Source: Tritonibacter mobilis
GTDB lineage: Bacteria; Pseudomonadota; Alphaproteobacteria; Rhodobacterales; Rhodobacteraceae
Length of the DNA: 64,000 nt
Direction: 5' to 3'
Assembly (NCBI RefSeq): GCF_001681715.1
Contig: NZ_LNWY01000024.1
Span: 81,715 to 145,714 of the forward strand
Shown in pieces: positions 1-9,393 of the stretch; the first letter of the stretch is position 1; every line of letters begins with the position of its first letter. The notes beneath the pieces are model-generated. The model had not been told where the DNA came from. It ran no database searches and saw only the letters and a list, made by a program, of their open reading frames with translations. The translations under genes were made by a program, and so were the position numbers.

Positions 1-4
1 TGCG

Positions 5-592
5 GTGCCAAATCGTAAGGCGGCTTATGAGCTCACGCATGTGGTGTTTTACCTCACAGAATATGGTCGTAAGCCGCTGCAACTGGAAGAACCAGAGCGT
101 CAAAGCCTATTATTTGCCGGTTTGATTGCGTTTTTGGATCAGGATTCCGATCTTTTGGCCGAAATTTGTATTGCTCTTACGTTTTGCGATGAGCAGCCGC
201 CGCAAGATTGGTGCCATTGGCTGGAGCGACAAACACAGCGATTTACCCTGCAATCCGTTCCGGGGCGGGTCGGTCACGATGACTACCATCCCTACCTTAT
301 GTGCAACTGGTTTCAACTTCTGGTTGGACGCACGGGTTTTTCTGATGCAGACTGTAAAGGTACGGTTGTGATTGAAGGGCCGGGGCGTCCCGGTGCGTTG
401 CGAGGCATGTCGATGGCACTCTATACCCTGTTGGATCAAGCGCCCGGATCTTGGGCGCGGGTGCGCGAGCCGCTGCTGCAATCGCTCAGTTCCGAAGAGG
501 GGGACGTGCTGCGTCGCGCCGAAGAAAGCACTCAAGTGTTCGAACCTTTCTTTGAGACATTCTCTCGGTTCGGCCAAGTGGGCAGCGCATGA
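5..592 (+). CDS. conserved hypothetical protein, possibly cut by the window edge
   Basis: I do not recognise a named family. The frame is open to the left edge of the window and the first usable start is a GTG at base 5 with no visible ribosome binding site, so the gene may begin outside the window. The 195 visible residues look soluble: there is no signal peptide and no membrane segment. They are rich in Leu, Gln, Phe and Trp, with a WCHW motif near residue 69 and several spaced Cys. The stop overlaps the start of the DMT transporter by four bases (ATGA), so the two are probably co-translated. That link says nothing certain about function. Coding is supported by length, the overlap, and the lack of any better frame here. 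Confidence 0.7.
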   Translation: MPNRKAAYELTHVVFYLTEYGRKPLQLEEPERQSLLFAGLIAFLDQDSDLLAEICIALTFCDEQPPQDWCHWLERQTQRFTLQSVPGRVGHDDYHPYLMCNWFQLLVGRTGFSDADCKGTVVIEGPGRPGALRGMSMALYTLLDQAPGSWARVREPLLQSLSSEEGDVLRRAEESTQVFEPFFETFSRFGQVGSA

Positions 593-1572
593 ATGCCATC
601 ACCGCAGGGGTGTTGGCGGTGTTGCTCTACACGGGGCTGATTGCTGCTGCGGATGGGATCGTAAAGATGATGGCCGGGGGATTTGCCCCGGCACAATTGT
701 TCGCGGTCTCCGGTCTGCTGGTTGCCGGGTTTTGCGCGATTGTCAGCCGGGTGCAGGGGCACCCCGACGGATTGCGGACCACCTGCAGGCGGGCCATGAT
801 GCTGCGTTCGGCTGCGACCGTTCTGTCCTGTACGTCGTTTTATCTCGCGTTTCGCTATCTGGCCCTGGCGGAGGTTTTTGTCTTTATCGCGTTGATGCCC
901 TTGATGGCGGCGCTGATGTCCGGGGTGATCCTGAAGGAACGCATCCGTCCTGTCGTGTGGCTGGCGCTCAGCCTTGGGGTCGTGGGTATTCTGGTGATGC
1001 GCCCGACGGTGCAGGTGGGCGGTGTCATTGGTTCGGCTCTGGCGGTGAGTGGCGTGGGCTTTGGGACGCTGTCGATCATCATGGCGCGCTATATCAGCCG
1101 CTATGACAGCAATGTCTTGGCGCAGGTGTTTTACCCCAATCTGACGCTGGGCATCGTGATGATGTGCTTTCTGCCCTTCGTCTGGCGCCCGATGGAAGGT
1201 GCGGATGTCGGGTGGATCGGAGCCTATGCCGTATTGTTGTTTGGCGCGCGCTGGCTGCTGGTTCTGGCGCTGAGACAATTGCCAGCCTACACGGTGACGC
1301 CGTTGCTCAATCTGCAATTTGTCTGGATGGCCCTGATCGGCTTGTTGTTTTTCGGCGAAGTGCCTTTTGTCTCGACCTATCTCGGGATGGCAGTGGTTGC
1401 GGCATCCGGGGTGTTTTTGATCTGGGATCAGGCGCAGGGCACGCGCAGGGTGCCGGTGGCCGCCGCAGTCGTCACGCCCAACGCCAGCCGACGCCGCGGG
1501 CGCCCTGAGGCGCGCGGCATCACCGAAGGGCGCAGTGTCCGGCGCGGTGGCGCGTGGCGGGCGGGGCGCTAA
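589..1572 (+). CDS. DMT superfamily (EamA-type) transporter
   Basis: Predicted inner-membrane permease of the drug/metabolite transporter superfamily, 327 residues. About ten hydrophobic segments fill residues 1-285 as two EamA repeats; the first repeat carries the usual basic loop after segment 2 and a Lys-Glu-Arg stretch (LKERIRPV) at its end. Substrate cannot be read from sequence; members export amino acids, metabolites or drugs. The ATG at 589 overlaps the preceding stop. After the last membrane segment comes an unusual tail of about 45 residues that is strongly basic, with many Arg and Gly, and probably cytoplasmic and disordered. It is convergent with erpA, with only 30 bases between them. 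Confidence 0.88.
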   Translation: MNAITAGVLAVLLYTGLIAAADGIVKMMAGGFAPAQLFAVSGLLVAGFCAIVSRVQGHPDGLRTTCRRAMMLRSAATVLSCTSFYLAFRYLALAEVFVFIALMPLMAALMSGVILKERIRPVVWLALSLGVVGILVMRPTVQVGGVIGSALAVSGVGFGTLSIIMARYISRYDSNVLAQVFYPNLTLGIVMMCFLPFVWRPMEGADVGWIGAYAVLLFGARWLLVLALRQLPAYTVTPLLNLQFVWMALIGLLFFGEVPFVSTYLGMAVVAASGVFLIWDQAQGTRRVPVAAAVVTPNASRRRGRPEARGITEGRSVRRGGAWRAGR

Positions 1573-1602
1573 GCCCCCAGCACGCCAGCGACTACCCTCA
1601 GA

Positions 1603-1926
1603 TTACATGGAAAAGGACGTACCGCAGCCGCAGCTGGAGGTGGCGTTGGGGTTCTCAATCGTAAAGCGCGCGCCGATCAGTTCCTCGGTGAAGTCGATCA
1701 CCGCGTTTTCCAGAAAGGGCAGGGAGATTTCGTCGACGACGACTTTCTGACCCTTGCCTTCGAGCACGAGATCATCCGCCTTGGGCGTGTCGAGCGCGAT
1801 TTCATACTGAAAGCCCGAGCAGCCGCCGCCTTCGACCGCGATGCGCAGGGCCTGGCCCTGATCCGCTGCGCCAATCTCGGCGAGCCGGTCAAAGGCGCGA
1901 TCCGTCACTTTTGGGGGCAGTTGCAT
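1603..1926 (-). CDS. erpA: HesB/IscA-family iron-sulfur cluster insertion protein
   Basis: A-type carrier that receives Fe-S clusters and delivers them to apo-proteins in the cytoplasm. The 107 residues match the usual length. The three ligand cysteines are in place: C36 within GGGCSGF, and C99 and C101 in the C-terminal CGCG motif. ErpA and IscA are hard to tell apart by eye; I prefer ErpA because the gene is alone, next to dgt, and not inside a suf or isc operon. It faces dgt divergently across about 90 bases, so the two promoters share that gap. No Rrf2/IscR-type operator was identifiable. Confidence 0.88.
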   Translation of the reverse strand: MQLPPKVTDRAFDRLAEIGAADQGQALRIAVEGGGCSGFQYEIALDTPKADDLVLEGKGQKVVVDEISLPFLENAVIDFTEELIGARFTIENPNATSSCGCGTSFSM

Positions 1927-2016
1927 GCTGGTTTTCTCCGATGGCGTGTTGCAGCGTCAGGTCAAATATAGAAAGGTGCGCGCGAGGCGACAAGATTTGC
2001 CGGGGAAAAGAAACAC

Positions 2017-3159
2017 ATGTACGCGCCCTATGCCACCATGCCCGACCGTTCGCGCGGGCGATCCGTTTCCGAGGAAGAGAGCAGTTTTCGCTCGCCGTTC
2101 CAACGGGATCGGGACCGGATTATCCATGCCAGCGCCTTTCGGCGGCTAAAGCACAAAACACAGGTCTTTGTCGAGCACGAGGGCGACAATTACCGCACCC
2201 GTTTGACCCATTCGATCGAGGTGGCGCAGGTGGGGCGTACCATTGCGGGGGCGCTGGGGCTTAATCAGGAGCTCACCGAGGCCGTGGCGCTGGCGCATGA
2301 TCTGGGTCATACGCCCTTTGGCCACACTGGCGAGGATGCGCTGCATGAGATGATGGCGCCTTACGGCGGCTTTGATCACAATGCGCAGGCGATCCGCATC
2401 GTGACCGCGCTGGAAAAACACTATGCCGAATTTGATGGGCTGAACCTCACATGGGAGACGCTGGAGGCGATTGCCAAGCACAACGGCCCCGTGGTCGGCG
2501 ATCTGCCGTGGGCGCTGGCGGCCTGTAATAATGGTATTGATCTGGAGCTGCACACTCACGCCAGCGCCGAGGCGCAGGTGGCGGCCTTGGCGGATGACAT
2601 CGCCTATAACCACCACGATTTGCATGACGGTCTGCGTGCGGGCCTGTTCAACGATGACGATGTGTGCAGCCTGTCGATTATTGCGCCGGCCTATGCGGAG
2701 GTGGATGCAAAATATCCGGGCCTTGATAAGAGTCGCCGCCGCCATGAGGCGCTGCGCCGGTTCTTCGGGGTGATGGTGAGCGACGTGATCGACACATCTA
2801 GGGCCAAGGTCGCCGCCTCTGGCGCGCAATCGGTCGAAGAAATCCGCGCATTGGATCATGCGGTTGTGACGTTCTCGGATGAGGTCTGGGCTCAGTTGAA
2901 AGAGCTGCGGGGATTTATGTTCACGCAGATGTACCGCGCGCCCTCGGTGATGGTGGTGCGCGAACGTGTGGCCGTGGTGGTGAAGGCGCTGTTTGCCTAT
3001 TACCTTAAGAACACCATGGCGATGCCGGAGCGTTGGCACGCAGAAATCCGTAAAGCCGAGAGCGAGACGGACCGTGCGCGGATCGTCTCGGATTATATCG
3101 CCGGGATGACGGATCGCTTTGCACTGCAGCTTTATGATGAGCTGGCGCTTGGGGCGTGA
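2017..3159 (+). CDS. dgt: deoxyguanosinetriphosphate triphosphohydrolase-like protein
   Basis: HD-superfamily dNTPase that splits dNTPs (dGTP in the founding enzyme) into deoxynucleoside and triphosphate, limiting the dNTP pool. Metal ligands of the HD site are visible: H65 in RTRLTH, H94-D95 in AHDLGH, and a later Asp in the DDIAY motif. The N-terminal IIHASAFRRLKHKTQV region is characteristic of this family. At 380 residues it is the shorter alphaproteobacterial type rather than the roughly 500-residue E. coli enzyme, so true substrate preference is uncertain. An intergenic repeat of 44 bases lies between it and argS. Confidence 0.92.
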   Translation: MYAPYATMPDRSRGRSVSEEESSFRSPFQRDRDRIIHASAFRRLKHKTQVFVEHEGDNYRTRLTHSIEVAQVGRTIAGALGLNQELTEAVALAHDLGHTPFGHTGEDALHEMMAPYGGFDHNAQAIRIVTALEKHYAEFDGLNLTWETLEAIAKHNGPVVGDLPWALAACNNGIDLELHTHASAEAQVAALADDIAYNHHDLHDGLRAGLFNDDDVCSLSIIAPAYAEVDAKYPGLDKSRRRHEALRRFFGVMVSDVIDTSRAKVAASGAQSVEEIRALDHAVVTFSDEVWAQLKELRGFMFTQMYRAPSVMVVRERVAVVVKALFAYYLKNTMAMPERWHAEIRKAESETDRARIVSDYIAGMTDRFALQLYDELALGA

Positions 3160-3190
3160 TTTTCTGACGTCTCTTGAGGCGGTCGGGGAT

Positions 3191-3234
3191 GCGAGGCTCT
3201 GCCTCGCGCTCCGGGATATTTGGGGTTAGAAGAG
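3191..3234 (+). repeat. dispersed intergenic repeat, family 1 copy A
   Basis: A short hairpin (GCGAGGC / GCCTCGC, loop TCT) followed by CTCCGGGATATTT and GGGTTAGAAGAG. The same hairpin-GATATTT-GTTAGAAG layout recurs at 23863 (inverted), 35565, 45463, 54350 and 54551 (inverted). This copy lies between dgt and argS. The hairpin has no proper T-tract, so a terminator role is possible but not clear. Confidence 0.75.
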
Positions 3235-3325
3235 ATGGGGTGGCTGAGGGCAGGCCGTGCTAGGCGGTTGACCCTGAGCGCGCCCCTCGGTATCCGCAGA
3301 AGCTGATACCTATGGGACGCCAGAT

Positions 3326-5068
3326 ATGAACCTCTTTACCGATATCCGTACGCTTGTGATCGACAGCCTTGCGGCCATGACGGCCGAGGGGGCCCTGCCG
3401 GAGGGGCTCGATTTTGCCAATGTTGCCGTGGAGCCGCCCCGAGATGCGGCGCATGGGGATATGGCGACCAATGCGGCGATGGTTCTGGCGAAACCTGCAA
3501 AGATGAAGCCGCGCGATATTGCCGAGGCGCTGGCTGCAAAGCTCGGTCAGGATGCGCGCATCACCTCTGCCGAGGTGGCGGGGCCGGGGTTTTTGAACCT
3601 GCGGCTGGATCTGTCGGTCTGGCAGGGCGTGCTGGGCAAGGCGCTCCATGAGGGTGAGGCCTATGGCCGCTCTGACATGGGGCAGGGCAAACGGGTGAAC
3701 GTGGAATATGTGTCCGCCAATCCGACAGGCCCGCTGCATGTGGGCCATACGCGGGGTGCGGTCTTTGGCGACGCCTTGGCGAGCCTTTTGGATTACGCAG
3801 GTTATGACGTCACCCGCGAATATTACATCAACGATGGCGGCGCGCAGGTCGATGTGCTCGCCCGCTCCGCCTATCTGCGCTACCTCGAGGCCCATGGCCA
3901 GAGTGTGGAATTCCCCGATGGCACCTATCCGGGGGAATACCTGAAAGACGTCGGCGCGGCGCTGAAAGAGAAGTTTGGCGATACCTTCGTTGGCCAGCCC
4001 GAGGATGTCTGGCTGGAAGAGGTGCGCGCGTTTGCCACCGAGATGATGATGGATCTGATCCGTGAGGATCTGGGCCTCTTGGGCGTGAAGATGGATGTCT
4101 TCTACTCGGAGAAATCGCTTTATGGCACCGGGCGGATCGAAGCCGCGCTGGAGAGCCTTGATGCCAAGGGCCTGATCTATGAAGGCGTGCTGGAGCCGCC
4201 GAAGGGCAAAAAGCCTGACGATTGGGAGCCCCGCGTCCAGACCCTGTTCAAATCCACCGAGCACGGCGATGATGTTGATCGCCCGGTGAAGAAATCCGAT
4301 GGCGCATGGACCTATTTTGCGCCCGATATCGCCTATCACTATGACAAGGTCAGCCGTGGCTTTGACATGCTGATCGACATTTTTGGGGCCGATCATGGCG
4401 GCTATGTCAAACGGATGAAGGCGGCGGTGTCGGCGCTCTCTGATGGTCAGGTGCCGCTTGATATTAAACTCTGCCAGTTGGTGAAGCTGTTTAAGGACGG
4501 TCAGGAGTTCAAGATGTCCAAGCGGGCAGGGACCTTTGTGACCCTGCGCGATGTGGTTGATGCGGTGGGGGCGGATGTGACCCGCTTTATGCTGCTGACA
4601 CGTAAGAACGATCAGGGCTTTGACTTTGATCTCGATAAGGCGCTGGAGCAGTCCAAGGACAATCCGGTCTTTTACGTGCAATACGCCAACGCGCGGATCC
4701 ACTCGACCCTACGCAAAGCGCGCGAGGCGGGGATCGCCTGTGATGATGCGACACTGAACGCGGCGGATCTGGGCCAGCTTACAGATGAGGCGCAACTGTC
4801 GGTCGCGCGGAAAATCGCCGAGTGGCCGCGTCAGGTTGAGATCGCGGCGCGCACCAATGAGCCGCACCGGATTGCGTTTTTCCTCTATGATCTGGCGTCA
4901 GATCTGCACGGGCTGTACCACCTTGGCAAATCTGAAGAAAGTTTACGATTTGTTAACGAGAGCAGCGAATCGGCAACACATGCCAATTTGGCGCTGGCGC
5001 GGGCTGTTTCCATTGTCATTTCCGCCGGGCTTGGTATTCTTGGCGTCAAACCGGCGCAGGAGATGTGA
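3326..5068 (+). CDS. argS: arginyl-tRNA synthetase
   Basis: Class I aminoacyl-tRNA synthetase that charges tRNA-Arg. The HIGH signature reads HVGH at residues 138-141 within PTGPLHVGH, and the KMSKR loop is at 396-400. The N-terminal Arg-tRNA recognition domain covers about residues 1-110, and the DALR anticodon-binding domain occupies the last 130 residues or so ([10 protein letters not shown] onward). Length 580 fits the family. Like other ArgRS it probably needs tRNA to form the adenylate. It heads a co-directional run through the SPOR gene, nagZ, scpA and scpB. Confidence 0.98.
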   Translation: MNLFTDIRTLVIDSLAAMTAEGALPEGLDFANVAVEPPRDAAHGDMATNAAMVLAKPAKMKPRDIAEALAAKLGQDARITSAEVAGPGFLNLRLDLSVWQGVLGKALHEGEAYGRSDMGQGKRVNVEYVSANPTGPLHVGHTRGAVFGDALASLLDYAGYDVTREYYINDGGAQVDVLARSAYLRYLEAHGQSVEFPDGTYPGEYLKDVGAALKEKFGDTFVGQPEDVWLEEVRAFATEMMMDLIREDLGLLGVKMDVFYSEKSLYGTGRIEAALESLDAKGLIYEGVLEPPKGKKPDDWEPRVQTLFKSTEHGDDVDRPVKKSDGAWTYFAPDIAYHYDKVSRGFDMLIDIFGADHGGYVKRMKAAVSALSDGQVPLDIKLCQLVKLFKDGQEFKMSKRAGTFVTLRDVVDAVGADVTRFMLLTRKNDQGFDFDLDKALEQSKDNPVFYVQYANARIHSTLRKAREAGIACDDATLNAADLGQLTDEAQLSVARKIAEWPRQVEIAARTNEPHRIAFFLYDLASDLHGLYHLGKSEESLRFVNESSESATHANLALARAVSIVISAGLGILGVKPAQEM

Positions 5069-5181
5069 CACCAAAGTCACCCGAACCGCCGGATCGAGGC
5101 AGATCAAGAGACCCAAAGCGCAGATATCCCGCCCTTATTTCGGTGGTGGGGTGTCTGCGATAATCGGGCAGTGAGGCGGAT

Positions 5182-6492
5182 ATGGCATATTTTGCACAGG
5201 TGGGCGCGGGCGCTCCCTCTTCAAATGGCGATGGTGACAGCGGAGGCTCCGCTTTCGATCCGTTCTCCTCTCATCAGTATTCGCGCGCACCCGATCCGGT
5301 GCAGAGCTATCCGGCGGAGCCCGAGGCGGAGCCAGTGGCGCAGACATCCTATCCGAGCTTTGGCATCAGCCAGTCGCCGACCGTGAATGTCGGCACCTTC
5401 TCCGGTGTCGGGGGGGCGACAGGAGGAGCAAGCGCGCAAGGCGGGTATCCCGAAGCCGGTTATGACTATGTGGGCGACTATGGCGATGGCTATGGTGGCG
5501 ATGAGGCCGAGCTTTTTGCGCCTCCGCCCGGTCGCAGCGAATTGGGTCGTATGGCGGCATTTCTGGGCGCTGCGGCGTCGATTGCGCTGGTGGTGAGCAT
5601 CTCCATGTGGGGCTACAAGCTGATCATGCGGGATGTGTCCGGTGTACCCGTGGTGAGCGCGCTTTCTGGACCGATGCGGATTGCGCCGGAGAACCCGGGC
5701 GGTGAATTGGCCGACAATCAGGGGCTTGCGGTGAATTCGGTCGCCGCCAATGGCATCGCCGAAGATCCGGCAGACCGTCTGCAACTGGCACCCGAGGCGA
5801 TTGCGCTGACCGAAGATGACCAGCCGATCCCAACCCTGACACAGGCGGCTGAGGAAGAAGCTGCGTTGGAAGCAGAATATGCCGCGCAGGATTCTGGCCT
5901 GAGTGCCACGGTTGAAGGCCCAGAAGAGGTGGCAGAGGTGTCGCCGCTGGAGCAGCGCAACAATGATATCGACGCACTTGTGGCGTCGCTCACCGAAGAT
6001 GCGATCCCGCTTGAGGATTTGCGCGAAACATCTGCCTCGATCACGCAGCCCGCACCTTTGGACACCACGGATGTTGCGGCGATCACCACTGTTCCGGCAG
6101 CGGTGCGCAATGCGCCGGGTGTGCGTGAAACCCCGCGTCCGCTGGTGCGCCCGGCCCGGTTCTCGCCTGCGCCTGCATCCGGGACGGCAGCTGTGCAACC
6201 TGCGCGTGGTACCGTTGATATCGACCCCAAGAGCCTTGAAGTGGGCACGCGGTTGGCTCAGCTTGGTGCCTATGAGAGCGCCGAAGTGGCGCGCAGCGAA
6301 TGGACCCGGATCAGCGCCAAGTTTGGTGAGTTCTTTGATGACAAGGCGCGGGTGGTGCAGCGCGCCGAAAGCGGTGGCCGTATTTTCTACCGTCTGCGCG
6401 CCCATGGATTTGAAGATCTGTCGGATGCACGTCGCTTCTGCTCTGCCCTTGTGGCGGGCAATGCGGATTGTATCCCTGTGACGATGCGCTGA
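5182..6492 (+). CDS. SPOR-domain protein, single membrane anchor
   Basis: Bitopic inner-membrane protein, 436 residues. Residues 1-120 are a Gly/Ser/Pro/Tyr-rich, probably disordered cytoplasmic segment. One membrane helix spans about 122-146. A long acidic and Pro/Ala-rich periplasmic linker follows, and a C-terminal SPOR domain runs from about residue 355 to the end. SPOR domains bind denuded glycan strands of septal peptidoglycan, so a role at the division site is likely. GAGGCGGA just before the ATG supports the start. The stop is four bases before nagZ, so the two look co-transcribed and both act on peptidoglycan. It is not FtsN by any motif I can point to. Confidence 0.85.
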   Translation: MAYFAQVGAGAPSSNGDGDSGGSAFDPFSSHQYSRAPDPVQSYPAEPEAEPVAQTSYPSFGISQSPTVNVGTFSGVGGATGGASAQGGYPEAGYDYVGDYGDGYGGDEAELFAPPPGRSELGRMAAFLGAAASIALVVSISMWGYKLIMRDVSGVPVVSALSGPMRIAPENPGGELADNQGLAVNSVAANGIAEDPADRLQLAPEAIALTEDDQPIPTLTQAAEEEAALEAEYAAQDSGLSATVEGPEEVAEVSPLEQRNNDIDALVASLTEDAIPLEDLRETSASITQPAPLDTTDVAAITTVPAAVRNAPGVRETPRPLVRPARFSPAPASGTAAVQPARGTVDIDPKSLEVGTRLAQLGAYESAEVARSEWTRISAKFGEFFDDKARVVQRAESGGRIFYRLRAHGFEDLSDARRFCSALVAGNADCIPVTMR

Positions 6493-6496
6493 TCCA

Positions 6497-7591
6497 ATGC
6501 GGTTTGGTGCGACGATCCTCGACGCAGAAGGTCTGCGTCTTACGGCTGATGAAAAGGCGCTGTTTCGAGAAGCAGCGCCTTTTGGCTTTATCCTCTTTGC
6601 CCGCAATATCGAGAGCGCCGATCAGGTGCGCGCGCTGTGTGATGATTTTCGCGCGGCGGCGGGGCATGACTGTCTGATCACCATTGATCAGGAAGGGGGT
6701 CGGGTGCAGCGGTTGCGCACGCCGCTTGCGCGCGAGTGGCGTCCGGCGCTGGATCATTTGGAGGCAGCCTCTGACCCCATGCGGGCGATGTATCTGCGGG
6801 CGCGGCTGATTGCGGCGGAACTGCACGACCTTGGCATCGACAGCAATTGTGCGCCGCTGGCGGATGTCGCGGGCGCGGGGACGCATCCGTTCCTGCGCAA
6901 TCGCTGTTACGGGACCGATGCCGCCGATGTGGCCGCCATTGCCCGCGCCTGTGCCGAGGGGCATCTGGATGGTGGCGTGGTGCCGGTGATGAAACATATC
7001 CCCGGACATGGGCGCTCCACCATGGACAGCCACCATGATCTGCCACATGTGACGGCCCCGGTCGAGGTGCTGCGGGCCGAGGATTTTGCCGCCTTTGCGC
7101 AACTCAGGGATCTGCCGATGGCGATGACGGCACATCTGGTTTACGACGCGTTTGATCCGCGCCCGGCGACGCTCTCGCCTGTGATGATGCAGGTGATCCG
7201 GCAGGAACTGGGCTATGATGGTCTGGTGATGACGGATGACATCTCGATGAAGGCCTTGTGGGCACCTGAGCTTCAGAAACCAGGACACCGCCCGAGCCTG
7301 GGTGGGGACGAAGCGCCCTACCGGGGGGAAGGTCTGCGGCCAGACGATCCAGACATGGCGGCCGGGGCAATTGCGAGGGCATCCCTCGATGCAGGCTGCG
7401 ATGTTGCGCTGTTCTGCAACTCCTCGCTGGCCGCCCGTGCTGCCGTTGTGGAGGCTGCCGGCTTGATGACTGACGCCGCACAACGGCGCGCCGAGGCCGC
7501 ATTCGCCTGCCGCCAAACCCCTGCTGCGCTTGACACCGAGGCGGTGGAAGCGGAACTATCTGCCCTCATGGGCGGACAGGTATATGGCTGA
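6497..7591 (+). CDS. nagZ: beta-N-acetylhexosaminidase, peptidoglycan recycling
   Basis: Glycoside hydrolase family 3 enzyme that removes GlcNAc from GlcNAc-1,6-anhydroMurNAc muropeptides in the cytoplasm. The KHIPGHG signature is at residues 166-172, with the mobile loop His in the following DSHHDLP stretch and the catalytic-side TDDISM at 246-251. Residues about 255-285 form an insertion (WAPELQKPG...DDPD) not usual right after this strand. The family typically has a short link there before the AGCD motif. Total length is 364. The last eight bases overlap scpA. anmK at 25343 works in the same recycling pathway. Confidence 0.93.
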   Translation: MRFGATILDAEGLRLTADEKALFREAAPFGFILFARNIESADQVRALCDDFRAAAGHDCLITIDQEGGRVQRLRTPLAREWRPALDHLEAASDPMRAMYLRARLIAAELHDLGIDSNCAPLADVAGAGTHPFLRNRCYGTDAADVAAIARACAEGHLDGGVVPVMKHIPGHGRSTMDSHHDLPHVTAPVEVLRAEDFAAFAQLRDLPMAMTAHLVYDAFDPRPATLSPVMMQVIRQELGYDGLVMTDDISMKALWAPELQKPGHRPSLGGDEAPYRGEGLRPDDPDMAAGAIARASLDAGCDVALFCNSSLAARAAVVEAAGLMTDAAQRRAEAAFACRQTPAALDTEAVEAELSALMGGQVYG

Positions 7592-8381
7592 CGAAGACTC
7601 GCTATTTCCAGAGGACACACTGACGGTCGAGGAGCGGCTCGAAGCGGAGGCGCTGATCGTGGATGTGCAGGGCTTTGAAGGGCCGCTTGATCTGCTGCTG
7701 ACGCTGTCGCGCACGCAGAAGGTCGATCTGCGCCAGATCTCTGTCTACGAGCTGGCGCGCCAGTACCTGACCTTTGTGGAAAAGGCCAAGGAGCTGCGCA
7801 TCGAGCTGGCGGCCGACTATCTGGTAATGGCGGCCTGGCTGGCGTTCCTGAAATCCCGCCTGCTGCTGCCCCCGGACCCCGAAGAGGAAGGCCCCTCCGG
7901 CGAGGAACTGGCCGCACATCTGGCCTTCCAACTGGAGCGTTTGCAGGCCATGCGCGATGCGGCGGCCCGCCTGATGGCGCGTGACCGGTTGGGGCGCGAT
8001 TTCTTTGCGCGGGGACAGGCCGAGGATGTGCAGCGCATCAAGACGGTGACCTACACCGCGAACCTCCTCGACCTGATGCAGGGCTATGCCCGCATCCGCA
8101 CCAAGGATGAATTCCGCCCCTTTGTGATGGACCGTGACAGCGTGTTCACCATGGAAGAAGCATTAGAACGCATGCGCGGGCTGCTTGGCTTTACCGGCAG
8201 TTGGACCGATATGCTGAGCTACCTGCCGGATGGCTGGCACAGTGACCCGGTCAAGCGCCGCTCGGCCACCGCCGCGACATTCGCCGCTTCGCTGCAACTG
8301 GTGAAGGAGGGCAAGCTGGAAATCCGCCAGAGCGAGAGTTTTGCCCCGATCCAGCTGCGCAACCGGCCAGAGGAGAGTTGA
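7584..8381 (+). CDS. scpA: segregation and condensation protein A
   Basis: Kleisin subunit of the SMC-ScpAB condensin that compacts and segregates the chromosome. The N-terminal domain carries the typical FEGPLDLLLTLSR motif near residue 30, followed by LRQISVYELARQYL. A C-terminal winged-helix region binds the SMC head. I take the ATG at 7584, preceded by GGGCGGACAGG and giving 265 residues; a GTG-type start at 7530 would add 18 residues of unlikely sequence. The start lies inside the end of nagZ (8-base overlap), and scpB begins at the very next base after its stop. Confidence 0.93.
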   Translation: MADEDSLFPEDTLTVEERLEAEALIVDVQGFEGPLDLLLTLSRTQKVDLRQISVYELARQYLTFVEKAKELRIELAADYLVMAAWLAFLKSRLLLPPDPEEEGPSGEELAAHLAFQLERLQAMRDAAARLMARDRLGRDFFARGQAEDVQRIKTVTYTANLLDLMQGYARIRTKDEFRPFVMDRDSVFTMEEALERMRGLLGFTGSWTDMLSYLPDGWHSDPVKRRSATAATFAASLQLVKEGKLEIRQSESFAPIQLRNRPEES

Positions 8382-9065
8382 TTGGACGACCAGACCCAGA
8401 CTGACGCGCAGCAGCCGCCGCGCCGTGACAGCGACAGCCTGTTTGATGCGCCCCCCATGGCGGAACAGGAACGCATGGTGGAGGCGGTGCTCTTCGCCAG
8501 TGCGGAGCCTGTGACGGTGCGCGATCTGATGTCGCGCATGCCGCATGGCTGCAACCCGGGCGAGGCGCTGGAGCATCTGCGCAAGCGCTATGAGGGGCGC
8601 GGTGTGCGCGTGGTGCAGGTGGGCGATACATGGGCGATGCGCACGGCGCCGGATCTTGGCTATCTGATGCAGAAGGAAACGGTGGAGAGCCGCAAGCTGT
8701 CGCGCGCCGCCATCGAGACTTTGGCGATCATCGCCTATCATCAGCCGGTGACCCGGGCCGAGATCGAAGAGATCCGCGGCGTATCGGTGTCGCGCGGCAC
8801 CATCGACCAGCTTCTGGAGATGGAGTGGATTCGGCTGGGGCGGCGCAAGATGACACCGGGGCGGCCGGTGACCTTTGTGGTGACGCCGACCTTTCTGGAT
8901 CACTTTGGTCTGGAAAGCGCGCGTGATCTGCCGGGGCTTAAGGAGCTGCGCGCCGCCGGGCTCTTGGAAAACCGCCCACCACCGGGCGCATTCCCCATCG
9001 GTCAGGGCGACAGCGAGGACGAACGCCGCGACGCAGAACAACCAGAGTTGTTCGACGAAGACTGA
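8382..9065 (+). CDS. scpB: segregation and condensation protein B
   Basis: Winged-helix partner of ScpA in the SMC condensin complex. The family motif AEPVTVRDL is near residue 45, and the conserved core ETLAIIAYHQPVTRAEIEEIRG is at about 110-130, followed by RGTIDQLLEMEWI. Length is 227 residues. The start is a TTG directly abutting the scpA stop, with AGAGGAGAG just upstream; an internal ATG at the MAEQER position is a weaker alternative because it would drop part of the conserved N-terminus. Tight coupling to scpA fits their 1:2 stoichiometric complex. Confidence 0.92.
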   Translation: MDDQTQTDAQQPPRRDSDSLFDAPPMAEQERMVEAVLFASAEPVTVRDLMSRMPHGCNPGEALEHLRKRYEGRGVRVVQVGDTWAMRTAPDLGYLMQKETVESRKLSRAAIETLAIIAYHQPVTRAEIEEIRGVSVSRGTIDQLLEMEWIRLGRRKMTPGRPVTFVVTPTFLDHFGLESARDLPGLKELRAAGLLENRPPPGAFPIGQGDSEDERRDAEQPELFDED

Positions 9066-9153
9066 TGCAAGTGCGCGATGCCAAGAAATCGCCGCACTCT
9101 GCCCCTATATGGAAGAGTGCAGTTGATATCACAGCAACCCCAGCGAGGTTTTT

Positions 9154-9393
9154 ATGGGATTTGACCGGATCGCCAATATGGTCCTGCGCCGCCTGATCGG
9201 GCGGGCGGTGAACGCGGGCGTAAACGCCGGGATCAACGCTGTCGCCAAACGTGGCGGCGGCAAGAAATCAAGCCGTGGAGATCACCCGCCGCAGCGCGCC
9301 GAACGCACTCCAGAAGAACAGGCCGAGCGTGAGCGCATCCGTGAAGTCAGGCAGGCGCGTCGGGCACGTCGGGCGCAGCGGGATCAGTCCTGA
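9154..9393 (+). CDS. small basic hypothetical protein
   Basis: A 79-residue protein I cannot assign. The first 35 residues could form an amphipathic helix with repeated Asn-Ala-Gly steps (VNAGVNAGINAVA). The remainder is highly charged, Arg/Glu-rich and probably a helical or disordered tail. AGCGAGG precedes the ATG. It follows scpB by 88 bases on the same strand. Its last 47 bases overlap the 3' end of the convergent MFS gene. Nothing in the sequence indicates a membrane anchor or enzymatic motif. Confidence 0.7.
   Translation: MGFDRIANMVLRRLIGRAVNAGVNAGINAVAKRGGGKKSSRGDHPPQRAERTPEEQAERERIREVRQARRARRAQRDQS

Noticed and set aside
3260..4702. 480-codon minus-strand frame opposite argS
   Set aside because: His/Arg/Ile-rich shadow composition with no motif; argS on the plus strand is unambiguous.
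5221..6606. 461-codon minus-strand frame opposite the SPOR gene
   Set aside because: Shadow composition and no conserved motif; the plus-strand protein has a membrane helix and SPOR domain.
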